A DNA stretch of 64,000 nucleotides from Ptiloglossa arizonensis (lineage: Eukaryota; Arthropoda; Insecta; Hymenoptera; Colletidae). The DNA lies in contig NC_135058.1 of assembly GCF_051014685.1 (NCBI RefSeq), positions 7,106,811-7,170,810 on the forward strand, written 5' to 3'. This document shows positions 26,001 through 39,050 of this stretch, in pieces (the stretch's first letter is position 1; each line of letters starts with the position of its first letter). The notes under the pieces are model-generated. The model had not been told where the DNA came from. It searched no databases and was given only the letters and a program-made list of their open reading frames with translations. The position numbers and the translations under genes are program-made.

Positions 26001-29000
26001 GAGCTACTTCCGTTGCTTAAAGGACTGAGCAACTTTTAGCGCGATCGGAGAGACGCAAACACGGGACACGGTCTAAAGCAAAATTAGCCAACTTCCGGGG
26101 TGGATAGCGCAACGAAGTCGAGAGCTAGATATCAGGACTAAGCCGTTTCGTTCTATGTCGCACCGTTGCGGTCGAGTAAGCTGTCGTACCCCGCGTACAC
26201 CCGGTATACCAACTTCTAAAGTGACTTAGCCCAAAATTTACATTTACCTCGTCGAGAACCTAGCCGGAAGATGGTAGTGTCCTTATCTGTTCCAGCAAAC
26301 GTAACGCGATATCGCGGACGATTCCTGTCAACCGGTGCACAGCTGCAGCCAACGGGAACTCGGACGAATCCAGTGCCAAATGATTTTTCCAAACACTTAT
26401 GTTTGATCGTAACCTTCGCGAACGATTTTAAATAATCGTCAACGAATCTAATCGTTCTGGTTGGATAAAAAATTCTAATTACCAGTACTAATAATTGTCA
26501 CGTCTCAAACCCTAGTTGTTCGAACACATTCGATGTTGGTGGAGCAGAGATTACACAATGAATTGTATCGGCATAAACGCAACAAGAGTTTAGCTCGTAA
26601 GCAAAGATATCGAATCTAGCGAGATCCTCGACAACTGTTAAATCATATTTTTCGTAGAGTTACTGTAAAAGTATTGTTTTTATTGTTTGTCGTATGTACG
26701 TTTTGTAAATAAAATTAATTCTAAGCTCTGCACGATGGGTAAAAGTTCTACGTTTGAACGAAATAAGGAAGTAGGAGCCTTGTTTCCATCCCTGAAACAA
26801 AGAATTGAAAAATGATCGGAAGACGAAGTTCTAGCAACGAATTAACTCGTCCTTCACGGTTAGTAGGTTAAGTGTTTCGCGCGCGGTTCGCATCGGGTAC
26901 ACCGTACACGCGAAAACGTGACTTTAGGAAGTGTGTCGCAACGTTCTCGCCTTAAAGTCTTCTCGCACTCTCTTGCATATCCGTGTTCCTAAATGCTGCA
27001 TCTTCGAGAATCTATGGAACCCTCCGAGAACTTTACGAGAAACGAGATATCTCGGTTGCTCAAATACTTTCCGAAAAAGCCTAAATATATTCTCTAAACT
27101 TACAATTGAATGCAAAGGCGTTTATAATTCAAAAACGCGCGACAAATTATTCAAAAAAAATGCGAAAGATTTAAACTCGACACAAACTTATCATCTAGAT
27201 AGATTCTGTCTTTATAGATTTGGGATTTCGGTTTCGAATTCTAAAATACGCGACAGCCACTCCGTGGCTCCGGGGCAAACACTGATTCTCGATGTTCTGT
27301 CCACCTTACCTCAATCAATTTGGAGATTGGCGGCCATTGGAATTGGAAATGAAATTTGGTGGACGTACAAATGGGGACTAGCAGACGCTAACGCGTTATG
27401 CCATTGAATCGGGAGAAATGTATTGTTCGACGACGAAGCAATCGATTCAACAAGCACCGATTTATGTTTACGGTCGTTGGGATACCTGTAGACGTGCTAC
27501 GGTATGTATAAAAACGGACACGGTTCTGTTCACCGTCTCGTTAACAATAGCTAGCTATATCCTAACGCTTCATTTTCTCCATCGTTACTTTCCTTGGTTA
27601 AAATCGAAAGAATTACAATTACTCGCTAACTCGACGATAAAACCATCCAAACCTGAATTTAGAATACGACTATTACGCGCTGTTTTTGAAGAACAACTGC
27701 CGAAAGACGATCCGCTTATCTAATTGTACATAAACCTATGTAGAATGAATAAGAGAGAAGAAGATCACTTTTTTGTCGTTCATACGACAACCCTTCGAAT
27801 CTGATAAAAAAGAGTGATTCCGATCGTTCAAAATACGTCGGAAATTATTTCCCAATTGATCGACCCGTATAAAAGAATATACCAATATTCTCTCGAGAGT
27901 TCAATTCATGGCAAAAATATTTTCCGATCAGGATAACCGAACTTCGTTCTGCTTTCAAGATTGAAAGACATTCTTGTTCAATGCTTCGAATCTACAATCG
28001 GTGAGTTCGATAAATATCAATTGATTGTATTCGATATCTTTTCATACGAAAGAGGAGGGCTTTTTTTACGTATAGTAACCGTGGTCGTTCTTGTCCTCGA
28101 TGACTCGGAGAATCGGACACGAATACCGTGTATACAAAACAGGTACTCCGGGAGACGTTAAAACTGGAACATTCCGCCGCTGAAGTGCACCGAAGTTTAA
28201 TCGGAATAAAGCGCGTGGTGGAGAGTCGTCAAGTTCCAGAATTTCATCGTGATTTATCTTCGGGGCAATAAAAAGCTTCGCTACGACCCCCGTCTGAGCT
28301 GGGTATATGATGCATAGTGTTAATAACGTCCGTCCTCTCCTTCGTGCTTTCGTGTGCAACACCCGACCACTCTCCAACTGTGTTGCATTTTCCTCGTTCC
28401 TGTTACGCTATTGTTTTTCATCCTTCTCATCCCGTGAGTGTTCTTTCGTTCGTTTCCTTCGATCTTCGCGAGGTGTTTCCTTCTTCAACCCCTGGTGTCT
28501 AACAGTTCTCGAATTAGACGCTACGAACGATTGTCTCTCGATAAATTGATTCCATGTTGTATCGAAACCGTATCGAGCGAAACTTAGAACTAGTACAAAT
28601 CGAAGGAATGCGTTCTGTGTTATACAAGAGCTGTTTAAATTTATTAAATCGTGTTATAGAAGGACTGTCGAAATACGTTACGAACCGTAACGTAAAAGAG
28701 TTGAGTGTATTTGTCACGCGTCATACACCAAATTAATCTTCCATTAATCTACCAGAAGTATAAAATTGAACGCAATATACAATAACAACGGTTCATCGCA
28801 ATTTAACAAAAATACAATTTAACTTAGAATTTCCAAAGGGACAGACAATATTCAGATACTATTCAGAACTGAAAAGAAGGCGGGGTTAAGGAAAACTGGT
28901 TCAATTGATCTCGGTGGCTCAGTTCCATCTCTATCGATACACAGTTTCAGCTGTGGTGTACTATTGGCCAATGCAATCACATCTATTAGTACTACTTAGT

Positions 29001-31689
29001 CGTGTCATTTAAGTAAATATGTAGAAAACACTGGACTAGTGTATTCATCTTGCTTCGCTTCGTTCTTTGTCCTCTTCTATTCTCGTCTTACCCGCCGAAC
29101 CGTTCCGTTCTGTCCCTTTTCAATCCTAATAGGCACACCGTGTTCAACGAACGATGCACGTATCCACGTTGAACTTTTAATGTGTCCAGTTTTGACGATT
29201 ATGCGCACGACAGCCTGCGGAACGTTTATCCCTGCGACGTATTTTCGGTCGTCGACCGATGTAACAAAATCGTGCGCATAATACGGCATTGCTTAAGTTT
29301 TGCACGTATTTTTAGCTCCCCCGACTACAGAAAATCGTACAACTAATCAAATCGATACTTATCGAAATCTTCGTATTAAATAGTTACAACACGAAACACG
29401 TATCCTCGAGGCGATCGATGAAATATCTATCTTTATTTATACTTTTGCGAAGAAACCCTTCGGGACGAAGTTGCAGCATTTAAAGGACTACGGAAATAAT
29501 TTTTTACGAGAATTTTAATCGTCAATATTTATTATATGGTAGTAATTTTTACGATCATCGATATGTTTGAAATCGAAACACGTGTTGCGATTATTTTTGT
29601 TTCGTATCTTCCAGTGGTTTAGATTTCTTAAAATAAATATATATCATAGTAATATAGATATAAGAGGAAAAATTAGATAAGTAGATAGTAACTCAATCAT
29701 CGTACCAAGCACTCCATGATCTAAGCGTTAATGGAACAATGTAGTATAACGCACTAGTTCAACGTTGTACTCTACAACGTTGGAAACGGATATTGGAGAG
29801 TGACTGTACAACAAAGCTTATAGATTGTATCATTTTGTCAGTATGCTGATACATTATACGCAAAATCATATATATTTACACGAATACAATACACTGTTGA
29901 TACGAAGCACCAACGATGTCTCCCATTGGCCTGAAACCACTTTCTGCAGAAGGAAGGTTTATAGTCCTAAATAACGGCACGTGTTATCACTTTCCTTTAT
30001 TACATTACGACTGACTTTACGTTTGACAACCGTATCAAGGACACCGTATGTATCGATATTTAATCAAGTTCACGCGAAAATATCCAAGCAACTCTTGCAA
30101 CGTAAATTTACAAATATAATCGAATATTTACATATAACATACTTTCGAATACTTCGATCTCGAATCGTTCTGTTGAAAGTCACGAAATAATTGTAAAATA
30201 GTTCTATGAAAAATGACGTACAGCGATAAATAATTTTACGATCCAAGAACAGTACCAAAGTCGTGTTCACGTGATATTTTTCAACGACCAATATGTACAC
30301 TATAAAATGTAAAATTAAGATGACTAGGGAACTCTGAATTTAGCAGAGAGTTTACGGGTTTCTGTAATAGAAATAAATTACCGACGAGAACAAAACCTCA
30401 ATGGTAATGCAGAGAAGCCTTTGTATCTGTTACGGATACGGGATGAATTATGTCTCAACCTACAGTCGTAGCATTGCATTGTTTCGAATGTACAGTATAC
30501 TTGGATGAATCGTTCCGCTCGAGGGGGTTATCATGAGAATTAGATGTTATAACCACCGACAACGTATAGGCAATGAGGAACTACAGGTTACACCCAGCAT
30601 CTTATGGAAGTGTCGTACGAACCGAAGCACCGATAATTTGTTAATATATTATTTGTAAGATAAAGAATCAACGTTTACTTAAATTTTCGTCATAGTAAAA
30701 AAAATCATCGGGCAATGCGTATCCCTTTGCAAAAGTTTGCCGATTCACGGGTACCCTTTCGGTTGTCGGACGCCATTATGTTCACGCTAAGGAAAAATAG
30801 GATTAGAGTCAATTAAGTACACGGTACATATAATGCCTTTCATAATTGTGTCTCGTTTTGCTTGATAAGATAATTGCTCGACAGAATTAAACAAAAGGAT
30901 CGAATAAACTTTTATTCGTTTTATCTCCTGTATTTAGTAACCCCGATTGTAAAAATAATATCGCAGCTTTCACAACCTTTACTTCATTTTTACATTAAAA
31001 ATCAAAGAATTTTCCTTCTCCTCGTGAAATATAAAATATTACATTGTAGAATTTGAGAATAGATAGAACTTGAACAATTTTAATAAGCTATTAAGGTAAC
31101 TGCAACATTGCAAATATTTATTAGTTTTTGCCTGTTATCGCTGCAACCTATTGTTACAATATTTTTTGATTGTGAGATTAACAAAACTACAATGTACAAA
31201 TGGTCAGTTACATATGGGTCCAAAGCTTAACGTTCTTAAAGTGACCTCTTCGTAAGATCACTCTAAACGCATTGTATTTATAACGTCGATATTTCAGATC
31301 GCACGATACCAATATTTTTATAAATGAAATCTCTATTCCATGGCTTATCTGCAATACCAATTTGTATTTAATGAAATGTACATTCTACGTAGACAAATCA
31401 CGTCTATGTATTCTACGTATATCACAGACGGGGTATAGAACAGATGTTTCATATCATAAGAGTTGTTATCACACGACCTGAATTATCGACATTAAGGGAA
31501 ATCGGTGGTTTTGTAACGAATTTTGCGATTTAAAACGATAACTCTAGCAACTTCATCCCAAATAAGATCTCACCACAGATGAATACCTCGTCTATGGCAT
31601 CTCTATAAATTAGACATTTCATCCTACGGGAATTGATGTCACGATCTGAACAACATATGTAAAATATCAAATATTTTTCCTCCGTAAAG
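22882..31689. other. Intergenic DNA, no recognised gene
   Basis: No coding exon that I can assign. A GTC trinucleotide repeat lies at 23,044-23,090. Two consecutive open frames at 26,931-27,407 and 27,418-27,723 are noted as a finding. A low-CpG block with E-box, Runx and CCAAT-like motifs lies at 28,870-29,030. Composition becomes more AT-rich after about 28 kb. Confidence 0.5.
23044..23090. repeat. (GTC)n trinucleotide repeat
   Basis: About fifteen GTC units with one GGT interruption. It produces poly-Arg on one strand and poly-Asp on the other in unrelated frames; I do not take these as coding. Confidence 0.92.
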
Positions 31690-32889
31690 TCAGTTACCGT
31701 TACTTTCATTGTCTTTGTTCGATCTAATCGAAATCTTCGAAGGTGAACGGTTTCGGTGAATGTTTGTTCATTTCCGCGATTGTTACTAACATTTATGCTT
31801 GTTCCCGATATTAATTGAACAATGTGCAACTTATTCATGCATTACAAATGATTATGTAACTTATAGAAAGTTATTTTGGTCGAGATTCGAAGTAAAAACG
31901 TGGTTCGTAAAGTTTTAAATTATGGAAAGTGTTACTTGTCTATTAGATACATTAATTTAACATTTGTTTAATTATTATAATTTATACAATACGCGTAGAT
32001 GTTGTTCTTCTTAGTTAAAAGAGTGGAAATTCAATAAATCACTTTTCTAGATAGAAAAATCGTTGTGAAGAATATTTCCAAATCGATAATCGATACGTGT
32101 AACCTTGATAATGTCAGTTGGATCTCAAAGAAAAATTCCTTTCCGAACAAAGAATATTTCAACGAAATGATATTTTAAGCCATTATTTATAACAGGGCAT
32201 TGTTAATAATTGTTTAAGCTATGGTCCTACGGCGGTTGTTAAAAGTTATGATAAATAAATATCGAGATATTTTGAAATCTGTAAAGGTGAACGCTTTCAG
32301 TGGATTTTTGTTTGTTCACGCGATTGTTCTTAACATTTACGCACATTCCAAATGTTAATATTAGAATTTGCATCTTGTTCGTGCATTATAAATCATTAAT
32401 AACTTTACAAATATTAATTTCGATCGAAAATCGAGAAACATATAAATACAAAGTTTTACTTTCATCTTCGTTCAAATTTAATTTCTATAGGCAAATCAAT
32501 TATTTACGATGTAGAAATACGATGCATTCAGTAACATAAATCTTCGAAACATGCATAAATGTTAATAACAATCGCGTGGATAAACAAAAATTTACTGAAA
32601 CCGTTCGGCTTCGAAGATTTCGCAATATCTTGACGTATATTTATCATAACTATTAAAAACCGTCGTAGGACCATAGTTTAAACAATTATTAACAATGTTC
32701 TAGTACAAATAATGGCTTAAAATATCATTTTATAGAAATATTCGATTAGATCGAACAAAGACAATCGAAGAAACCGTGCGATAAAGTAAATGAATATTTC
32801 TCTACATATCGAAATTATAGTTTGAATGTATGCAAATATATTCTGAACGCGCAATTACAGACTCCTGTAACGTGGTAATTACATGGGTT

Positions 32890-32997
32890 GCCATCTATTG
32901 TAAAACGGGTTGAACTACACTTAAGGGGTGAAAACACCTGGCGGAGAAACGCTCAAGTTTGTCGAAGAATTGTTCTGACCTTCATCAATAGATGGCT
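32890..32997 (+). mobile_element. 108 bp MITE-like unit, duplicated
   Basis: The unit starts GCCATCTATTG and ends CAATAGATGGC, an 11 bp perfect terminal inverted repeat. The core is AAGGGGTGAAAACACCTGGC and CGGAGAAACGCTCAAG. A second copy starts at 33,069, exactly 179 bp later, and there the right terminus has mutated (CACAGATGGC). Further copies are at about 34,210-34,312 (-), 39,688-39,790 (+, truncated), 45,310-45,417 (+) and 46,448-46,553 (-). No target-site duplication can be defined because every copy is embedded in the same flanking repeat. Confidence 0.6.
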
Positions 32998-33068
32998 CCA
33001 CAAGCATTATCTACCGACATTACAGAGTTTATGTGCATGCAAATATTCAAACAGTTGTTACGTGACCT

Positions 33069-34315
33069 GCCATCTATTGTAGAACTGGTTGAACTACACT
33101 TAAGGGGTGAAAACACCTGGCGGAGAAACGCTCAAGTTTGTCGAAGAATTGTTCCGACTTTCATCCACAGATGGCTCCACAAACATTATATACCGACATT
33201 ACAGATAAGTTTCTGCTTTCAATTGACATTCCCTGCCGTGCGATAAAATAAATAAATGTTTCTGAACAAACTATTGTATGAATCATCTTTCGAATAAATG
33301 TAAAATTAAACGGAATCAGCATAATGTTATTTCCCTGCATTCTAGCGTTCCTTCATACATTTAAAAAAATCTTTAATATCTCGAAATCAAGATTACACAT
33401 ATCGATTACCGACTCACAAGTAATATTTATCATGACAATTTTTCTATCCAGAGAACCGATTAATTGAATTTTAGCACTTTCGAGTAAAAAATACAACTTC
33501 TACGCGTATTGTGTAAATTGTTAGAATTGAACAAATGTTATATTAATGTACCAAATAGCCATGTGTATCGTTATCAAGGTTACACGTATCGATTATCGAT
33601 TTAGAAATATTCTTCACGACGATTTTTCTATCTAGAAAAGTGATTTATTGAATTTCCACTCTTTTAAGTAAAAAGAACAACTTCTACGCGTATTGTATAA
33701 ATTGTAATAATTCAACAAATATTAAATTAATGTATCTGATAGACAAGTAATACTTTCCATAATTTAAAGCTTTAAGAAACATGTTTTTACTTTAAGTTTT
33801 AAGTCATGGAAAGTAATAATTGGCTATTTGGTACATTAATTTAACATTTGTTCAATTCTTACAATTTACACAATACGCGTAGAAGTTGTATTCTTTACTC
33901 GAAAGTGCTAAAATTCAATTAATCGATTCTCTAGATAGAAAAATTGTCATGATAAATACTTGTGAGTCGGTAATCGATATGTGTAATCTTGATTTCGAGA
34001 TATTAAAGATTTTTTTAAATGTATGAAGGAACGCTAGAATGCAGGGAAATAACATTATGCTGATTCCGTTTAATTTTACATTTATTCGAAAGATGATTCA
34101 CACAATAGTTTGTTCAGAAACATTTATTTATTTTATCGCACGGCAGGGAATGTCAATTGAAAGCAGAAACTTATCTGTAATGTCGGTATATAATGTTTGT
34201 GGAGCCATCTGTGGATGAAAGTCGGAACAATTCTTCGACAAACTTGAGCGTTTCTCCGCCAGGTGTTTTCACCCCTTAAGTGTAATTTAACCCTTTCTCC
34301 AATAGATGGCAACCC
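33069..34315. repeat. Nested small palindrome, left arm
   Basis: Within the left arm, 33,069-33,560 on the + strand is repeated on the - strand at about 33,815-34,315. Both halves carry the 108 bp MITE-like unit and the word GATAAAATAAATAAATG. They are separated by a partial monomer. The arms differ by short indels and a few substitutions. Confidence 0.85.
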
Positions 34316-35475
34316 ATGTAAGTACCGCGTTACAAATGTATGGAATTGCGCGTTCAGAATATATCTCCATGCATACAAAGTATAATTTATCGAGACAAAT
34401 ATTCATTTAGTTTATCGCACTGTTACTTCTATTGTCTTTGTTCGATCTAACGAATATTTCACGAAATTGATGGCTTTTAAGCCATTATTTTTACTTGGAC
34501 ATTGATAATAATTGTTTCAACTATGGTCCTACGACGATTGTTAATAATTATGATAAATAAACATGAAGATATTGCGAAATCTGTGAAAGCGAATGATTTC
34601 GGTGAATGTTTTTTCATTTCCGCGATTGTTACTAACATTTATGTATGTTCCCAATATTCATCGAACAATGTGCATCTTATTTATGCATCATAAATGATTA
34701 AGAAACGTATAGAAATTGATTTTGATCGAGTTTCGAAGTAAAGAGATGTTTCGTAAAGTTTTAAAATATGGAAAGTAATAATTGTATATTAGATATATCA
34801 ATGTAACATTTGATTAATACATGAAAAATCGGCATGCATACCTCCTTGGCGACAGTGTTCTCCTCATTCCAAAGGATGTAATTCAGACATAAATTGTAGA
34901 AAATGTTCGATGTTGGGACTCTTGGTGTCAGGAGTATATGATATTCGAGGAAGTGCCACGATTTCGCCGATTCTTAGAAATGACGTCAAATTCTAAGAAT
35001 TTCTGCAAATTGAGATTCTGCGTGATTTTCAAATGAATTTCCGAAATTTTGCTAGATCTGTCGTCGATTTTGGGCTTTGCTAACAGGAGAACGTGATACT
35101 CGAGGAGGTATTCTTATTCGGGGGTTTTTGGAAATGACGTCAAGTTCCATAAGTTTTTGCGAATTGAGATTTTGCGTGATTTTCGAATGAATTTCTGAAC
35201 TTTGGCCAAATTTTTCGACGATTTTGAACTTTGGTAATTTAGCAATGTGATAGGATCCGGTTAAGGAATTGGTGGCAAATAATGGCTAAGGAGAAGCTTT
35301 TGTTGTTACTAAAAATGACTTTATTGAAAGATATCAATACATCGGTGATACAATCTCATGTTTTCGTTTAATTAACATACTCAAGCATTCATACGCACTA
35401 TAAAAATGTTGCTTTTCAAGGTATTCAACTTTTTCTTATCTTAAGTAACTATTCTAAATTCGCAGCCAATTAGCT

Positions 35476-35502
35476 CGGTATTACTCGCAGCGAGTAATAC
35501 CG
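35476..35502. repeat. 27 bp near-perfect palindrome (left copy)
   Basis: CGGTATTACTCGC, a single A, then GCGAGTAATACCG: a 13 bp perfect stem around one base. It lies about 150 bp upstream of the AATAAA in the sense of predicted transcription. The mirror copy is at 44,119-44,145. Confidence 0.9.
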
Positions 35503-37005
35503 ATTACCAGGTCTCACCACGTGGAGGTTGCTGCGAGCGGAGACCCGGAGAGAGATAGATGGAATCAAAGTTCCATCGATCTCCCTCGACACGCGATACA
35601 AACGAAGATACTAAACCAAAGAGATGGAAGGAATCAATGTTCCTTCGATCTCCTCGTTTAGTTCTGCCGAGCAATTACATTATGGAAAAATGAGGCAAAA
35701 TTGGGAAAGACGCGACACGAACCGTGCAGTTGGTCTTACTAGGTCTATCCCGTTTCCCCTCCGTGGTTCCGATTCCAGAGAAAACGAACGACGCCTACCA
35801 CTCCCCTAGAGGAGTGCCCCGTTTCTCCATCTTTACGACGAGAGGGTCTTATTTTGGAGACTTTCGCAGGGACCGGCAAAAATGCCTGCTCCTGTGCTCG
35901 CAACATGCCCCCTCTGGAAGCGGACACACCGGAAGAGACGGCGATAGACCGTTCGGACTACTTACACGGCCGGCCACTTGCTTGTACAAGAAGCAGTGGT
36001 GACCGGACCGAGGAACGAGGAAGCGAGCAAAATTAAGCTAAAGATTGGATAATTGCTTGGCAGATCACAGCCTTAAAACTAACTTATTCTAACTGCAGAG
36101 ATAGAAGGAATCAATGTTCCTTCGATCTCCTCGTTTAATTCTGCCGAGCAATTACATTATGGAAAAATTAGGCAAAATTGGGAAAGACGCGACACGAACC
36201 GTGCAGTTGGTCCTACTAGGTCGGTCCCGTTTCCCCTCAGTGGGCCCGATTCTCAAGGAAATGCGCGACGCCGTCCACTCATATAGAGTGCCCCGTTTCT
36301 CCCAACTCCGCGTCAGGAGCCACGCAGAACGTGGACCCGACTTACGGAGGATGACGAAGAGAGGGTCTTGTGGCACTAGGGCTTCCGCAGGGACCGGTGC
36401 GAACACCTGCCCCTGTGTTCACAGCATGTTCTCTCTCAAAGCGGACGCACCAGAAGAGACGGCGAGCGACCGTTCGGACCACCTACACGGCCGGTCACTT
36501 GCTTATGCAACAAGCAGAGGTGGCCGGAGTGTGGGACGAGGAAGCGAGCAAAAATAAGCTAAAGATTGGATAGTTGCTCGGCAGAGCACAGATGTTCGTA
36601 CATGGTGGCCTTAAAACTAACTTACTCTAAGTTTAACTAAAGATCCCACGGCGGTTGCGACGAAAGAGTCCTCTTCGTTCTTCGTTCTTCGTTCTCCGAT
36701 GTGCCTACCTAAGAGAAACCTAAAGTCAAGGCATAATAGAAAATACAATAGAAATGAAGTTGGTTAGTGATCAAATACAGTCAAGCAGTAACAAAGTAAA
36801 TAAACGAGGCAGTGACAAAAAAATAAACATGTAAAAACAAGTAGAAATTAAAATCAGAGAACAAATGAAATGAATTACACAAAGAAACAATTAAAAAAAA
36901 AAGAAAGGATTGAGAGAGTGGTCGCCAGTACTGGCCACCGCCTACCGGCGGCCAGTACCGGTTACCAAGGTGGGGGGTCCCCCTTCCATAAACCTAAAAC
37001 GAAGA

Positions 37006-37070
37006 GATCCGTCCACCTCGGAGGCTCCAGGAACAATGAAATTTTAAACAACCGGGGGCTCCTTATATAC
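37006..37070 (-). promoter_or_regulatory. Predicted Pol II core promoter (left copy)
   Basis: Exact mirror of the promoter at 42,551-42,615: TATA, initiator and DPE words occur on the - strand, with the predicted start at 37,037. Transcription would run leftward. Confidence 0.6.
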
Positions 37071-37137
37071 CCACCGCAAGGTCACTTACCAATGACTTAC
37101 CGTTACTTCCATTGTCTTTGTTCGATCTAATCGAATA

Positions 37138-39050
37138 TTTCAGCAAATTGATGGCTTTTTAGCCATTATTTATACTAGAACATTGTTAATAATTGTTTAA
37201 TCTACGGTCCTACGACGGTTTTTAATAAATATGATAAATAAACATCAAGATATTGCGAAATCTTCGAAGGCGAACGGTTTCGGTGAATGTTTGTTCATTT
37301 CCGCGATTGTTACTAACATTTATGCATGTTCCCAATATTGATCGAACAATGTGCATCTTATTTATGTATTGCGATTAATTAAGAAACTTATAGAAATTGA
37401 TTTTGATCGAGACTCGATGTTAAAACGTGTTTCGTAAAGTTTTAAAGCATGGAAAGTAACAATTGTTCATTAGATACATAAATTTAACATTTGTTTAATT
37501 CTTATAATTTACACAATACGCGTAGAAGTGGTATTTTTTACATAAAAGTGCCAAAATTCAATTAATCGCAGGTTCTGGATAGAAAAATCATTCCGATAGA
37601 TACTTATGAATCGATAATCGATACGTGTAGCCTTGAAAATGTCAGTTGGATCTCAGCAAAAAATTCCTTCGCGAACAAAGAATATTTCAACGAAATGATA
37701 TTTTAAGCCATTATTTATACTAGGACATTGTTAATAATTGTCTAAAGTATGGTCCTACGACGGTTGTTAACAATTATGATAAATAAACATCAAGATATTG
37801 GAAATATGGGAAGATGAACGATTTCTGCGATTCTTTGTACATCCACGCGATTATTATTAACATTTATGCATGTGCCGAATATTAATGTTACAATGTGCAT
37901 CTCGTTTATGCATTATAAATTATTATTTAGCCTTCAGAAATTAATTTTGATCGATTTTCGAAGTAAAAACATGTTTCTTAAAGTTTCAAATTATGGAAAG
38001 TATTACCTGTCTATTAGATACCACAATTTAACATTTGTTTCATTATTATAATTTACACAATACGCGTACAAGTTGTTTTCTTTACTTAAAAGAGTGGAAA
38101 TTAAATAAATCACTTTTCTAGATAGAAAACTCGTCGTGAAGAATATTTCTAAATCGATAATCGATACGTGTAACCTTGATAATGTCAGTTGGATCTCGAA
38201 GAAAAATTCCTTCCCGAACAAAGAATATATCAACGAAATGATATTTTAAGCCATTATTTGTAGTAGAACATTGTTAATAATTGTTTAATCTACGGTCCTA
38301 CGACAGTTGTTAATAATTATGATAAATAAACATCAAGATATTACGAAATATGGGAAGACGAACGATTTCTGTGATTATTTGTTCATTTCGAAGATTGTTA
38401 TTAACATTTATGCTTGTTCCCAATATTAATCGATCAATGTGCATCTCATTATGCATTACAAAAGATTAAGTAACTTATAGAAATTGACTTTGATCGAGAT
38501 TCGATGTAGAAACGTATTTCGTAAAGTTTTAAAGCATGGAAAGTAATAATTATCCATTTGTTGCATTAATTTAACATTTTTTTAATTGTTATAATTTACA
38601 GAATACTTGTAGAAGTTGTATTTTTTACTTAAAAACTCCAAAATTCAATCAATCGCTTTTCTACATAGAAAAATCATCGGGATGATCAGTTGTGAATCGA
38701 TAATCGATACGTGTAGCCTTGACAATGTCGGTTGAACCTAAATGAAAACAATTCCATCGCGAACAAAGAATATTTCAACGAAATGATATTTTTAGCTATT
38801 ATTTATACCAGGGCATTCTTAATAATTGTTTAAACCATGGTCCTACGACAGTTGTTAACAATTATGGTAAATAAACATCAAGATATTGCGAAATCAGCAA
38901 AGCCAAACGGTTTTAGTGCATGTTTATTCATTTCCGCGATTGTTATTAACATTTTTGCAGGTTTGGAACATTTATGTTACAGTATTTATTTTGTTTATGT
39001 ATTGTAAATGATTGGTTTGCCTATAAAAATTAAATTTTATCGAAAAATTA
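37138..39050 (+). repeat. ~543 bp satellite monomers, left array
   Basis: Three head-to-tail monomers plus a partial one. The anchor word TTCAACGAAATGATATTTTA recurs at 37,687, 38,231 and 38,776. Each monomer contains GGTCCTACGAC, GATAAATAAACATCAAGATA, ACACAATACGCG and ATCGATAATCGATACGTG. Neighbouring monomers look roughly 85-90% alike by eye. No protein-coding frame is conserved between monomers. Confidence 0.9.

Larger units (their letters stand above)
34818..37093 (-). mobile_element. Unclassified ~2.3 kb insert, left copy
   Basis: Non-satellite, more GC-rich DNA interrupting monomer sequence. Read on the - strand it has a core promoter (TATA near 37,064-37,070, predicted start at 37,037), a GC-rich hairpin at about 36,923-36,960, a T-rich linker, two ~477 bp direct repeats (about 35,623-36,099 and 36,100-36,575), a 27 bp hairpin at 35,476-35,502, AATAAA at 35,320-35,325, and a 154 bp tandem duplication at about 34,975-35,240. 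Open frames are short on both strands and resemble no known protein. The core 35,245-37,093 begins TGTGATAG and ends TTACCA, so it could be a solo LTR, but the distance from promoter to poly(A) signal would make the R region unusually long. Confidence 0.6.

Noticed and set aside
24760..26240. Weakly similar segments containing AAATTAGC and CTAAAG words
   Set aside because: They may be remnants of an old repeat, but similarity by eye is too low and irregular to define a unit.
34133..34378. 81-codon frame in the satellite (mirrored at 45,243-45,488)
   Set aside because: Runs through the 108 bp MITE-like unit and flanking repeat; the frame is not kept in the other copies.
36114..36557. 147-codon frame in the left insert (mirrored at 43,064-43,507)
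   Set aside because: Antisense to the predicted promoter, no domain, and a related frame in the other 477 bp repeat is broken; its presence in both arms only reflects the duplication.
35245..37093. Solo LTR interpretation of the insert
   Set aside because: Ends fit TG...CA, but the promoter is within ~30 bp of one end and the poly(A) signal ~80 bp from the other, which would require an R region of ~1.7 kb; no primer-binding site is visible. Kept only as an alternative.
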